From positions 1 to 23,807 of the forward strand of contig JAZNFW010000073.1 of assembly GCA_045576175.1 (NCBI GenBank): 23,807 nt of DNA, written 5' to 3'. The notes beneath the pieces were generated by a model. The model did no database searches, had not been told where the DNA came from, and saw only the letters and a list, made by a program, of their open reading frames with translations. The position numbers were made by a program, and so were the translations under genes. This DNA comes from RGIG8748 sp045576175 (GTDB lineage: Bacteria > Bacillota > Clostridia > UMGS1810). Shown here one piece after another: positions 8,988 through 16,350 of the stretch (the stretch's first letter is position 1; each line of letters starts with the position of its first letter).

Positions 8988-9180
8988 TCCGCCTAGGGCT
9001 TTTGGCGTAAAGAAAACCCCTCTTAAAAACGCAGATACACCGCAAACGGCACTCGAAACAGATAAGTTCCATTATAAGAGTGCCGTTTAGTGAGGACTTG
9101 CAGAAAAAATTTCTGCTTCCGCAACGGCGGTAGGATATGCGTTTTTAAGAGAGGTTTTTAGCCGTAAAAGACCTAGCGGA
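8988..9180 (+). repeat. Y-shaped palindromic module E2
   Basis: Outer arms 9013-9033/9138-9158 (21 bp, one mismatch) are extended imperfectly outward to TCCGCCTAGGGCTTTT (8988) and AAAAGACCTAGCGGA (ending 9180). They enclose hairpins AAACGGCACTC 9044-9054/9078-9088 and GCAGAAA 9100-9106/9110-9116. The junction reads TGCCGTTT-AGTGA-GGAC, a hairpin, then TTCCGCAACGGCG, nearly the core of E1 read on the other strand. The ACCGC/GCGGT pair extends the outer stem as TATCG/CGATA does in E1. Confidence 0.75.
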
Positions 9181-9314
9181 CGGGGCGGGGGCGTGGGGGT
9201 GACACCTGCAGGTCACCCATACGGTCTTTTCCCAAATGATTAAAAAATAAAACTTTAGTATGCGTTAAGGTACTCATTACAAAATAAATATATTCTCCTT
9301 GTGCAGAAAGGCTC

Positions 9315-9346
9315 AAAAAACAAAGCACACTCCTTTCGAAGTGTGC
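9315..9346 (-). terminator. Rho-independent terminator after ybaB
   Basis: On the minus strand, GCACACT, 8-nt loop, AGTGTGC (9325-9346), then TTTGTTTTTT (9315-9324). It lies 26 nt beyond the ybaB stop codon and ends the yycHI-ybaB transcript. The stretch from 9219 to 9314 shows nothing else. Confidence 0.85.
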
Positions 9347-9372
9347 CGTAAACTGCAAGTTTAATACTACCC

Positions 9373-9717
9373 TCAGAACATTCCCGGTATATTAAGTCCG
9401 CCGGTTATGGAATTCATCCTGTTTGCATTTGCTGCGTCCACCTTGGACAAAGCGTCATTTACTGCGGTAAGGATAAGGTCCTCGAGCATTTCAACATCGT
9501 CGGGGTCCACCGCCTCGGGCTTAATGCTCACGCTTGTAAGCTCCTTCTTGCCCGACATTTTAACACACACAACCCCGCCGCCTGCGGAGGCTTCAAATTC
9601 CTCTTTTTCAATTTCCTCCTGCATTTTAAGCATATTCTGCTGCATCTTCTGAGCCTGCTTAAGCATATTATTCATGTTAGAAGCGCCCATTCCCATGGGT
9701 ATTCTTGGTTTTGCCAT
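9373..9717 (-). CDS. ybaB: YbaB/EbfC nucleoid-associated protein
   Basis: 114 residues, the usual family length. A Met/Gln-rich N-terminal coiled coil (NNMLKQAQKMQQNMLKMQEE) is followed by the family core with ASAGGGVVCVKMSGKKELTSVSI, then EDLILTAVNDALSKVDAAN and a short tail ending in NIPGMF. Proteins of this family are dimeric DNA-binding proteins that coat or bridge DNA and are often encoded next to dnaX and recR; neither is seen here, so the location behind yycI is less usual. The start has GGAGGGA 7 nt upstream. It is 15 nt after the yycI-like stop codon, so co-transcribed. Confidence 0.93.
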   Translation of the reverse strand: MAKPRIPMGMGASNMNNMLKQAQKMQQNMLKMQEEIEKEEFEASAGGGVVCVKMSGKKELTSVSIKPEAVDPDDVEMLEDLILTAVNDALSKVDAANANRMNSITGGLNIPGMF

Positions 9718-9732
9718 TGTCGTTCCCTCCTG

Positions 9733-10497
9733 TTAGTTTAAATATTCGCCGCTTTTGGCGTCGTAATAATAGGTGTTGCCTTTATTATCTTTTATTCTAT
9801 AGTACGGCAGAGCCGTAGCAGTTATGTGTTCCTCGTTTCCGTACGGAAGTCCTGCAAGATAGCCGTAGTCTATAGAGGTGATTTCAAAGGGGGCATTTTT
9901 CATTATTTCTTCGTTTTGAAGCATATTTATAAGAATGCTTGTAATATATGTGGTGTTTCGCACCTTGCTTTGCGACTTGACCTTGTTGCTAGCGGGCTCG
10001 TACCATCTGCCGCCAAGTGTGTACGAAGGGCCGTTTTTGGTAACTTTTATAACACTGTCAAATATCCTGTAGCCTTTAACCTTGCAGGTAATGTACCAGG
10101 TGTTTTCGCCTGCTTTAGAAAAGTGCATATATTTGGTGTCAAAGCCGTTTTGCTTAAGAAAAGAAAGGACATCCTTTTTTGCATTCCCTGTGGGCGAAGC
10201 GGGGGTCATAGTGCACGAAAAACGGTTTGCATCTGTTTTGAATCCGTTTTTTTGGCTATGAACTATATCGTTTGTATATACTGCATTTTTTGTATCAATA
10301 CCCCTCAAGTTTACTGCAAAGCGTTCAATTTTGTCCGCATCAAGTGTCACAGAGTTACTTTCGAGCACCTGAACGCAGTTTTTTGCGGTGTCCTTGTCTA
10401 TATAAAACCTGGATGAAAAAAAGCTTGTGGCAATAAGATATATATTTATTCCCAGAAAAAGCACTATAAGAAAGCTTTTAACCTTGCCCAGATTCAT
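9733..10497 (-). CDS. yycI: YycI-like regulator of WalK
   Basis: 254 residues. One N-terminal membrane segment (VKSFLIVLFLGINIYLIATSFF, about 7-28) with the rest predicted outside the membrane. The C-terminal part carries the YycI-type module with TALPYYRIKDNKGNTYYYDAKSGEYL, a PepSY-like beta fold. In Bacillus, YycH and YycI form a membrane complex with WalK and modulate its activity. Position supports the call: 10 nt downstream of the yycH-like gene in a WalRK locus. The sequence is divergent from Bacillus YycI, so equivalence of function is inferred. Confidence 0.8.
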   Translation of the reverse strand: MNLGKVKSFLIVLFLGINIYLIATSFFSSRFYIDKDTAKNCVQVLESNSVTLDADKIERFAVNLRGIDTKNAVYTNDIVHSQKNGFKTDANRFSCTMTPASPTGNAKKDVLSFLKQNGFDTKYMHFSKAGENTWYITCKVKGYRIFDSVIKVTKNGPSYTLGGRWYEPASNKVKSQSKVRNTTYITSILINMLQNEEIMKNAPFEITSIDYGYLAGLPYGNEEHITATALPYYRIKDNKGNTYYYDAKSGEYLN

Positions 10498-10507
10498 AGT
10501 CCATCCC

Positions 10508-11929
10508 TCATCTGTTTTTTATAATTCTTGTTTCGTTCTTATCCGTTTTTGCAATCCAATGGGGTCTTGCCTTGCCGTCTCCGATTGTGTAGTAAGACAT
10601 ATACAAATCGGTGATTTTATCTGACTCTATGCTTTCGTTTGCCATAAGGGTGTCGAGAGCTTCTATAACTCCCGTGCAGGATACTCTGTTACCGTTTGAA
10701 CGGTAGCCGTACACAGCCTGTCTGTAGGACACGATTTTGGAGCCTACCACCTCAATCTCTATGGCGTGATTTAATGCAGTGTGCGAGTCGGTGGCGGGTA
10801 TGCGTGTTACGACGCCCATTCCCTCTGCATAGTAGTCTATGGTCAGGGTAAAGCTGTTGTCGGTATCGCCGCGTTTCACAGAGGAAAGGTTGATGTTCAT
10901 ATTTTCATCACTGCAGGCGATATCCCATACATTATTTACAAATTCTATGCAATCTATGAATGTATCATAAAATTCGCCAGAGTTTCCTATGTCTATGCCC
11001 TTTGAGCTGTTGAGCGATTTAAATTCCAAGAGACCATCAGGATACATCTTGATTGTTCCGTAGTTTTCGGCAAATACTATGGAGCTGTCGGGGCTTACAT
11101 TCTTTCTTGTGTTGGAAAAGTTAAAACCAAAGGGTCTTAAAAACTGTGAGTAAAGCTCCTCGTTTTCCCATATGTCTTTAAAATAGTTTATTTCCGAAAC
11201 CTCAACGGTGGCTACGGGCTTTATGTACAGAGTCACCTGTGAGTCTATTGTAACCTTTTGCTCCTTGCTGTCTTCCGATTTGTCGAAGTTAAGCTCAAAT
11301 GAATAGGGATATTCGCCCGATGAGGATGCTGCATATTTTTCTATGAGCTTGTCTATTTCCACAGAGTCTAAAGGCAGGGTGATGTCTGTATAAACATCTT
11401 CACCCGTGGATTTGGCAATAAGATGCGGTCTTCCTGTAATATTGTCGCCCGACACGATTATAAACTCCTGAACACTTCCGCCAGTAATGGCATTTATAGA
11501 GGTGTCCAGTATTGCGGAAAAGGTTTTGATGTCGTAGGACACAGGATAGGAAAAATATATGGATTTGTATTTAAGTGCTTCTTTCCATACCTCGCCGGTG
11601 CCTTTTTCCACGTTTTCTTTCTCTTTAAGACCGGATTTCAAAACATCCTTAATAGTTTTTGCCATATCGTCAAAATCCTTGGAGGTATGTGTGTAGAGTC
11701 CTCTTAAATCGTTGTTGTTCACTACAATTTTAGACGGAATTGACACATTCTCCTTGGACAGATAGTAGCTCTTCTGATTTTGTCCTATGGAAAAATAATT
11801 TGCTAAATTAGAAAAAAAATTATAGCCGTCCGGCCATAATTTTTCACTAAACCAATTATTTATTGTAAGTATGATACTGGTTACTACCAAAAAAGCCAAT
11901 ACTGTGGTTTTAATGGTTTCCTTCTTCAT
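10508..11929 (-). CDS. yycH: YycH-like regulator of WalK
   Basis: 473 residues from the ATG at 11929 (GGGTGA 6 nt upstream; the GTG at 11938 lies inside that ribosome binding site). One N-terminal membrane anchor (TTVLAFLVVTSIILTINNWF) precedes a large extracytoplasmic region with alternating beta and helical segments, as in YycH. The C-terminal DLYMSYYTIGDGKARPHWIAK resembles the end of YycH proteins. It probably pairs with the YycI-like protein to tune WalK. It is 15 nt downstream of the small secreted protein gene, so its transcript starts at the WalR-box promoter near 12459 rather than at walR. Confidence 0.82.
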   Translation of the reverse strand: MKKETIKTTVLAFLVVTSIILTINNWFSEKLWPDGYNFFSNLANYFSIGQNQKSYYLSKENVSIPSKIVVNNNDLRGLYTHTSKDFDDMAKTIKDVLKSGLKEKENVEKGTGEVWKEALKYKSIYFSYPVSYDIKTFSAILDTSINAITGGSVQEFIIVSGDNITGRPHLIAKSTGEDVYTDITLPLDSVEIDKLIEKYAASSSGEYPYSFELNFDKSEDSKEQKVTIDSQVTLYIKPVATVEVSEINYFKDIWENEELYSQFLRPFGFNFSNTRKNVSPDSSIVFAENYGTIKMYPDGLLEFKSLNSSKGIDIGNSGEFYDTFIDCIEFVNNVWDIACSDENMNINLSSVKRGDTDNSFTLTIDYYAEGMGVVTRIPATDSHTALNHAIEIEVVGSKIVSYRQAVYGYRSNGNRVSCTGVIEALDTLMANESIESDKITDLYMSYYTIGDGKARPHWIAKTDKNETRIIKNR

Positions 11930-11944
11930 GTTAATCACCCAAAA

Positions 11945-12406
11945 TTACGGATTCAAAATACTCTGCCAGAGATTTTTGATGGCATCGATGAGATTGTATT
12001 TAATAAGTGTGATTTCCAACTTTGCGGTTTCTACAGATGTGCCTGATGTGGCAACAACCATTATGTTGTTGGTGCCGTATGTAAGAGCTAAGTTTTGTGC
12101 ATAAAGACCTGCAGCACCTACAACAGATTCCAGAGCGGCGCCGTCTGCGTACATTTTTACATATGTATTTGTTGCAGAATCGAGGTTATAGAGTGTAACT
12201 GTGGTGCCGCTTGCGGCAACAGCGGAAATAACCATAGCCTTATTTGCTGTGGAAGAGACATTAACCTCGGGGTTCTTAATGTCTATAAGTTCAGTTGTGT
12301 TACCTGCGTAGTCAGCGCTTAAGGTTTCGGGCGAAGCAAATGCTGTAAGAGGCACCACAAGAAGTGCCACAGCGAGTATGCAGGATAATAATTTTTTTAT
12401 GTTCAT
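11945..12406 (-). CDS. Small secreted Ig-like protein within wal locus
   Basis: 153 residues. A clear signal peptide (MNIKKLLSCILAVALLVVPLTAFA) is followed by one beta-sandwich-like domain, about residues 45-135, rich in Ala, Thr and Val (VMISAVAASGTTVTLYNL, YGTNNIMVVATSGTS), resembling bacterial Ig-like modules. A short amphipathic tail follows (LIDAIKNLWQSILNP). The start has AGGTGA 7 nt upstream. It is not a usual member of the wal operon. It sits first in the yycH-yycI-ybaB transcript, behind a promoter with a WalR box, so it may be a WalR target reporting or modifying the envelope. Family not recognised. Confidence 0.75.
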   Translation of the reverse strand: MNIKKLLSCILAVALLVVPLTAFASPETLSADYAGNTTELIDIKNPEVNVSSTANKAMVISAVAASGTTVTLYNLDSATNTYVKMYADGAALESVVGAAGLYAQNLALTYGTNNIMVVATSGTSVETAKLEITLIKYNLIDAIKNLWQSILNP

Positions 12407-12458
12407 TTAAATCACCTTTTTATATGTACAAAGCCGAAATTTCCAATTTTCTAAATTC

Positions 12459-12491
12459 ATTATACAACATAATTGTTACAAAACAATTACA
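12459..12491 (-). promoter_or_regulatory. Promoter with WalR box
   Basis: On the minus strand TGTAAT-TGTTT-TGTAAC (12475-12491) matches the WalR consensus TGTWAH-N5-TGTWAH in both half-sites. A -10 TATAAT lies at 12459-12464, and a poor -35 TTGTTT at 12481-12486 (16-nt spacer) overlaps the box. A weak -35 covered by the operator fits activation, but direction of control is inferred. Confidence 0.65.
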
Positions 12492-12593
12492 ACCACTTTA
12501 AAACCACATAACATTTGCCGTAATAATCAAACCTCAGATTACAAAAGGGGATGTAAAAAACAATGTTTCCCCACAGCCTCTGTTTCAAGCTTT

Positions 12594-12842
12594 GAGGGGA
12601 TGGAAAAAAAGATGCAGAATAAGCGAACTGAGCCGAAGCAAGCTTTGCTTGCAAGGGGGACCCGAAGGTGTATAAAGATACACCGAGAGGTGAAGTTCGC
12701 TTAGAGCTTATAGGCTAAAAATATGAGAAATCTGCAATTTTGCAGATTTCTACATAATTTTATTGTTTTGCTGTTCTTTTATGCTTTGGATTGTCAGCAA
12801 TCAAGCCTATAAGCGCTCTGCGCTTTATTTTACATCCTCTTT
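12594..12842 (-). repeat. Structured repeat copy A, downstream of walK
   Basis: A ~249-bp element with imperfect terminal inverted repeats (GAGGGGATGGAAAA at 12594; TTTTACATCCTCTTT ending 12842). It begins 4 nt after the walK stop. Module 1: outer stem TAAGCGAACT 12620-12629/12694-12703 encloses GCAAGC-TTT-GCTTGC and GGTGTAT 12667-12673/12678-12684. Module 2: GCTTATAGGCT 12706-12716/12804-12814 encloses a 12-bp hairpin 12726-12737/12740-12751. The minus-strand side of that hairpin is followed by CATATTTTT, so it may terminate walK. Copy B at 17827 is homologous. At 12544-12600 an extra GGGGATGTAAAA and a small CCCC/GGGG hairpin flank it. Confidence 0.8.
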
Positions 12843-12846
12843 GGTT

Positions 12847-14619
12847 TTAACTGTTGAGAGGCAAGTTAATTATAACCTCTGTTCCTTTTCCCGCCTTGCT
12901 CTTTATTTCGATAGTTCCGTAGTGAGCCTCTACGATTTCCTTTGCAATTGCAAGTCCAAGACCTGTTCCGCCCATCTCTCTGGATCGGGCCTTGTCTACT
13001 CGGTAGAATCTTTCAAATATGTGCTCCAGATTCTTGGATGGAATGCCAATTCCGTTGTCGGTAACCTTTATGCATATGGAGTTGTACATATGCATTGTGG
13101 TTATGAGTATTCTGCCGTTTTGGGGAGTGTATTTTATTGCGTTTGTAATTATGTTTATAAGTACCTGCTCAATTCTGTCGGGATTTCCGTTAAAGAGAGG
13201 CAGTGCGTTTGTGGGCTCATACACGAGTGTTTGATTTTTTTCGTCCGAGGTTATTTTGAGCCTTTCCACAAGAGATTTTATCATCTTGGATATGTCAAAG
13301 TCCTCCTTGGGCATATCCTTAAGCGAGTAGTCGAGTCTTGATAGAAGGAGCAAATCCTTTACAAGCCTTGTCATACGGTCGGTTTCGTTGTTTATTATTT
13401 TTAAAAAAGAGCCAAACATCTTTGCGTCCACATTGTCGTCCGAAAGTGCATCTGTAAGTGTTTCGGCATAACTCTTTACTGTGGTAAGCGGTGTTCGTAG
13501 TTCGTGCGATACATTTGCAACGAATTCCCTTCTTGCCCTGTCGAGCTTTTGCTGTTCGGTTATGTCCTGAATCATAACAATTATGCCCTCCGATGAGTCG
13601 GGCATCTGTATGGGAACAAAGTGAACAATAAGCTCATTTGTGTCTGTGGTTATGTTTCGCTCTGCACCTTTAAAGTGGGGGAGAAAGAGTACCTTTTCCA
13701 CCGTTACATCCGTAATGTCGCCGAAAATGGAGTTGAAGCTTATACCCGAGGTATCCTTTATTTTAAGAAGCTCCTTGGCGGCGGGATTTATGTGTATTAC
13801 CTCGCCGAACTTGTTGAATGCCACAACGCCGTCTGTCATATGGAGTAGGATTGTGTCGGACTTATCCTTTTCGCTTCGTATTTCATACAGTGTGTCCTTT
13901 AATTTGGATGCCATTATATTAAAGGTGTTTGTAAGTCTTCCGATTTCGTCCACACTGCGCGTTTCGGTTATTTCGTCAAATTCGCCCTCGGATATCCTCT
14001 CCGCCTTGTTTGTAAGCGATTCTATGGGAAGGATGATGGTTTTTGAAAGAAGTACGGAAAGCAGAATAGAAAGAGCAAGACCAATTAAAAGTGCCTGCAC
14101 CATAATTGTAAAGATGGAGCTCATTACACTGTTGGTTTCCTCTTTTGTGTCGCGTACATATATGATGTACTGTGCGTCGCCCTCGTTTCCTACGGGAACG
14201 GCATAATCCATATATCCTGTGCCCGAAAGAGCCTCCGTGCCCACTTTTCCGCTCATGGCAGAAATAATGTTGGGCGATATTTCAAGTGTTTTGGAAAGCT
14301 CGGCATTTGTGGTGAGGTTTTCGATGGTTCTGCCTGTTTTGGCGTCCAGAAGATAAAGATTACGGAAGGAGTCAACACCAATCTGACTTAAGTACACAGT
14401 AACGGAGCCATACACCTCGTCTGCAGAAGCACCGCCTTGCACAGAGCCGCTTAGCTCGGCAACATAGTCCTCGCTAAATACCGAGGACATAAGGGTGGAA
14501 AACTCATTTTCATAAAATTTTTCTATGCTCTCTGTCATAAACGCACCAATTAGAATGATGATAGATATGGTCAGGAGAACAAACATCATAGCTATTTTGA
14601 GACTAAGACTTTTAAACAT
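12847..14619 (-). CDS. walK: Sensor histidine kinase WalK
   Basis: 590 residues, the usual WalK length. TM1 about 8-29, an extracytoplasmic sensor region 30-167, TM2 about 168-192, HAMP 193-245, PAS about 252-355, the HisKA H-box FVANVSHELRTPLTTVKSY with phospho-acceptor His372, then HATPase_c with N-box (ITNAIKYTP, Asn493), G1 DNGIGIP (521), F-box FERFYR (535) and G2 GGTGLGL (550). This is the TM-TM-HAMP-PAS-HisKA-HATPase layout of the essential envelope-stress kinase that phosphorylates WalR. It starts 3 nt after the walR stop, so the two are co-transcribed. YycH/YycI-like genes nearby support the WalK identity over PhoR, which shares the same architecture. Confidence 0.92.
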   Translation of the reverse strand: MFKSLSLKIAMMFVLLTISIIILIGAFMTESIEKFYENEFSTLMSSVFSEDYVAELSGSVQGGASADEVYGSVTVYLSQIGVDSFRNLYLLDAKTGRTIENLTTNAELSKTLEISPNIISAMSGKVGTEALSGTGYMDYAVPVGNEGDAQYIIYVRDTKEETNSVMSSIFTIMVQALLIGLALSILLSVLLSKTIILPIESLTNKAERISEGEFDEITETRSVDEIGRLTNTFNIMASKLKDTLYEIRSEKDKSDTILLHMTDGVVAFNKFGEVIHINPAAKELLKIKDTSGISFNSIFGDITDVTVEKVLFLPHFKGAERNITTDTNELIVHFVPIQMPDSSEGIIVMIQDITEQQKLDRARREFVANVSHELRTPLTTVKSYAETLTDALSDDNVDAKMFGSFLKIINNETDRMTRLVKDLLLLSRLDYSLKDMPKEDFDISKMIKSLVERLKITSDEKNQTLVYEPTNALPLFNGNPDRIEQVLINIITNAIKYTPQNGRILITTMHMYNSICIKVTDNGIGIPSKNLEHIFERFYRVDKARSREMGGTGLGLAIAKEIVEAHYGTIEIKSKAGKGTEVIINLPLNS

Positions 14620-14622
14620 TAT

Positions 14623-15312
14623 TTACGCTCCGAAATAGTAGCCCACACCGCGTTTTGTCATAATGTATGTGGGGATACTGGGGTTGTCCTCTATTTTTTC
14701 TCTAAGGCGTCGTATGGTAACATCAACTGTACGTACATCGCCGTAGAACTCGTAGTCCCACACCTTGTTTAAGAGGTTTTCTCTGGAGAAAATCTTGCCC
14801 TGCTTGGTGGCAAGGAATTTAAGGAGCTCAAACTCACGGAACGTAAGCTCTATAACCTCTCCTCTCTTTTTCACCTCGTACTTTTCCACATCTATGGAAA
14901 GGTCGCCGAAGGTGAGGATTTCGCCGGGTGCATCCTCTTTGGAGGCGAGCTGAGTTCTCCTTAAGTTTGCCTTAACTCTTGCCATAAGTTCCCTTAGGGA
15001 GAAGGGCTTTGTCATATAGTCATCCGCACCAAGCTCCAGTCCTAAAATCTTGTCGACCTCTTCCTCTCTTGCGGTGAGCATTATTATAGGAACTGTCGAG
15101 GTTTCACGGATTTTTTTGCACACCGAAAAACCATCCTGCCCAGGAAGCATAACATCCAGCAAAATGAGGTCGGGCGACTGGGAAAGAGCCTTTTCCACGG
15201 CTTCGTTTCCGTCATAGGCTTCTATAACCTTATAACCGTTTTTTATAAGATTTACTTTAAGTATTTCCACTATTGGTTTCTCATCGTCTACAACCAGGAT
15301 AAGATTTTCCAT
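14623..15312 (-). CDS. walR: Response regulator WalR (OmpR family)
   Basis: 229 residues. An N-terminal receiver domain carries the acidic pair Asp9/Asp10, phosphorylated Asp53 (LILLDVMLPGQDGF), Thr80 and Lys102 (YMTKPFSLREL). The C-terminal winged helix has ELTFREFELLKFLA and the recognition segment VRTVDVTIRRLREKIE, ending GVGYYFGA. In low-GC Gram-positives WalR controls cell-wall hydrolases and envelope genes by binding paired TGTWAH sites, one of which lies at 12475. The ribosome binding site is AGGAG, 10 nt upstream of the ATG. The gene is divergent from proC, with about 195 bp between the starts. No strong -35 is visible for walR itself. Confidence 0.94.
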   Translation of the reverse strand: MENLILVVDDEKPIVEILKVNLIKNGYKVIEAYDGNEAVEKALSQSPDLILLDVMLPGQDGFSVCKKIRETSTVPIIMLTAREEEVDKILGLELGADDYMTKPFSLRELMARVKANLRRTQLASKEDAPGEILTFGDLSIDVEKYEVKKRGEVIELTFREFELLKFLATKQGKIFSRENLLNKVWDYEFYGDVRTVDVTIRRLREKIEDNPSIPTYIMTKRGVGYYFGA

Positions 15313-15420
15313 ATAAGCACGCTCCTACATTATTATATACAATTAAATGATATCATAGGGGCACCCAAAAGTCAAGGGCGTAGGAATAGGGTAAGGTTGT
15401 TAACATAATATTTGAGAAAT

Positions 15421-15463
15421 TTGTAAAAAAGTCTTTACAATTAGTTGCATTATGTGGTATAAT
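15421..15463 (+). promoter_or_regulatory. proC promoter with palindromic operator candidate
   Basis: TTTACA (15434-15439), 18-nt spacer, TATAAT (15458-15463). The -35 is the right half of a perfect inverted repeat TTGTAAA-N6-TTTACAA (15421-15440), placed where a repressor or activator would act. The half-site resembles TGTWAH, but the orientation is inverted, unlike a WalR direct repeat. Confidence 0.6.
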
Positions 15464-15507
15464 CACATTTGTCTCTTGTTATGAGACAGACTTTTGGAGG
15501 TATGATT

Positions 15508-16302
15508 ATGAGTATTAAAACCGGATTTATAGGAGTCGGCAATATGGGCGGTTCCGTGCTTTGCGGGGCAATTGCGGGTGGCGCTCTAAAAAGAGAGGAC
15601 ACCTATGCATATTCTCTGGCATATTCCGACAAGGTAAAATCACTTAACATAAATGTAACAACTTTGGAAGATGTGGTTAAGAAATCGGATTACATAATAT
15701 TGTGTATAAAGCCCGATGGATTCCAAAATCTGCTAAGTGAGATAAAGTCCGTAGACGGATACGAAAACAAAGTTTACATATCAATTGCCGCAGGCATAAC
15801 CATCTCTTTCATAAAGAGCATTCTCGGAGATGTCAAGGTTATCCGCACAATGCCCAATCTTCCGCTTTCTGTTGGCGGCGGAATGACGGTTATTTCGCCG
15901 GACGATAAGGTTACTAAGGAAGAGATTTGCTATGTAGACAGCATATTCTCCTCGTCGGGAAGAACACTCATAGTTTCCGAGGACAAGATAAGTGCCTATA
16001 CTGCGCTAAGCGGCAGCGGACCTGCCTATGCCTTTATGTTTATAGAGGCGCTTGCAGATGCAGCTGTAAGAGCGGGGATCCCCAGAGACAACGCCTATAC
16101 GGTAGCGTCGCAGACACTTCTCGGCAGTGCACTTATGCAGCTTGAAACAGGCACACATCCTGCTACGCTAAAGGATATGGTCTGTTCGCCCGGAGGTACT
16201 ACCATAGACGCGGTTGCGTCGCTCGAAAACGACGGATTTAGAAAAACCGTTATGAATGCGGTAAATGCCTGTCTTGAAAAGGCAGAAAAAATGAAAAAAT
16301 AA
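15508..16302 (+). CDS. proC: Pyrroline-5-carboxylate reductase
   Basis: 264 residues from the ATG at 15508, 7 nt after GGAGG; a longer start at 15469 would lie only 6 nt from the -10 element. ProC reduces 1-pyrroline-5-carboxylate to L-proline with NAD(P)H, the last step of proline synthesis. Visible motifs: an N-terminal Rossmann GFIGVGNMGGS, CIKPDGF, RTMPNLPLSVGGGM, SGSGPAYAFMF and the family signature MVCSPGGTTIDAVASLE. Length is normal. It is followed by the spoIIM-like gene after ~48 nt, and the two may be read together. No other proline-synthesis gene is seen in the window. Confidence 0.96.
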   Translation: MSIKTGFIGVGNMGGSVLCGAIAGGALKREDTYAYSLAYSDKVKSLNINVTTLEDVVKKSDYIILCIKPDGFQNLLSEIKSVDGYENKVYISIAAGITISFIKSILGDVKVIRTMPNLPLSVGGGMTVISPDDKVTKEEICYVDSIFSSSGRTLIVSEDKISAYTALSGSGPAYAFMFIEALADAAVRAGIPRDNAYTVASQTLLGSALMQLETGTHPATLKDMVCSPGGTTIDAVASLENDGFRKTVMNAVNACLEKAEKMKK

Positions 16303-16350
16303 GGTAATATTTCATTTCCCCGGCTCATAGCTTGTATGGGGAGTGATAGT

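Larger units (their letters stand above)
8640..9218. repeat. Nested palindrome cluster, non-coding
   Basis: No credible gene exists between 8532 and 9372. The stretch is a chain of inverted repeats: hairpin 8640-8650/8659-8669 (11 bp, GCAAGGGGAGC); module E1 8681-8872; an overlapping palindrome 8866-8994 (AGGCGGA/TCCGCCT, TTTTGGTT/AACCAAAA and 11-bp TAGTTCATATT at 8893-8903/8938-8948); module E2 8988-9180; and hairpin GGGTGAC 9197-9203/GTCACCC 9212-9218. CCGTCCGC at 8678-8685 and GCGGACGG at 9176-9183 would close the whole ~500 bp. It may be a structured RNA, nested MITE-like elements, or both. Confidence 0.8.

Noticed and set aside
8988..9180. Hammerhead or other known self-cleaving ribozyme
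   Set aside because: The three-way shape is suggestive, but the CUGANGA and GAAA core of hammerheads is absent at the junction, and I could not fit another known class.
8640..9218. CRISPR array or retron
   Set aside because: There are no regularly spaced identical repeats, no Cas genes, and no reverse transcriptase in the window. The repeats are palindromic modules of differing sequence.
8640..9218. Integron attC sites or group II intron
   Set aside because: No RYYYAAC/GTTRRRY core sites, no integron integrase and no recognisable domain V or intron-encoded protein.
12763..13341. Plus-strand ORF of 192 residues antisense to walK
   Set aside because: It overlaps the catalytic domains of walK, begins inside repeat A, and its composition (Tyr, Cys and Val rich) is that of a shadow frame.
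15469..15507. Upstream TTG start for proC
   Set aside because: It is only 6 nt from the -10 element. The ATG at 15508 has a proper GGAGG and gives the standard ProC N-terminus.
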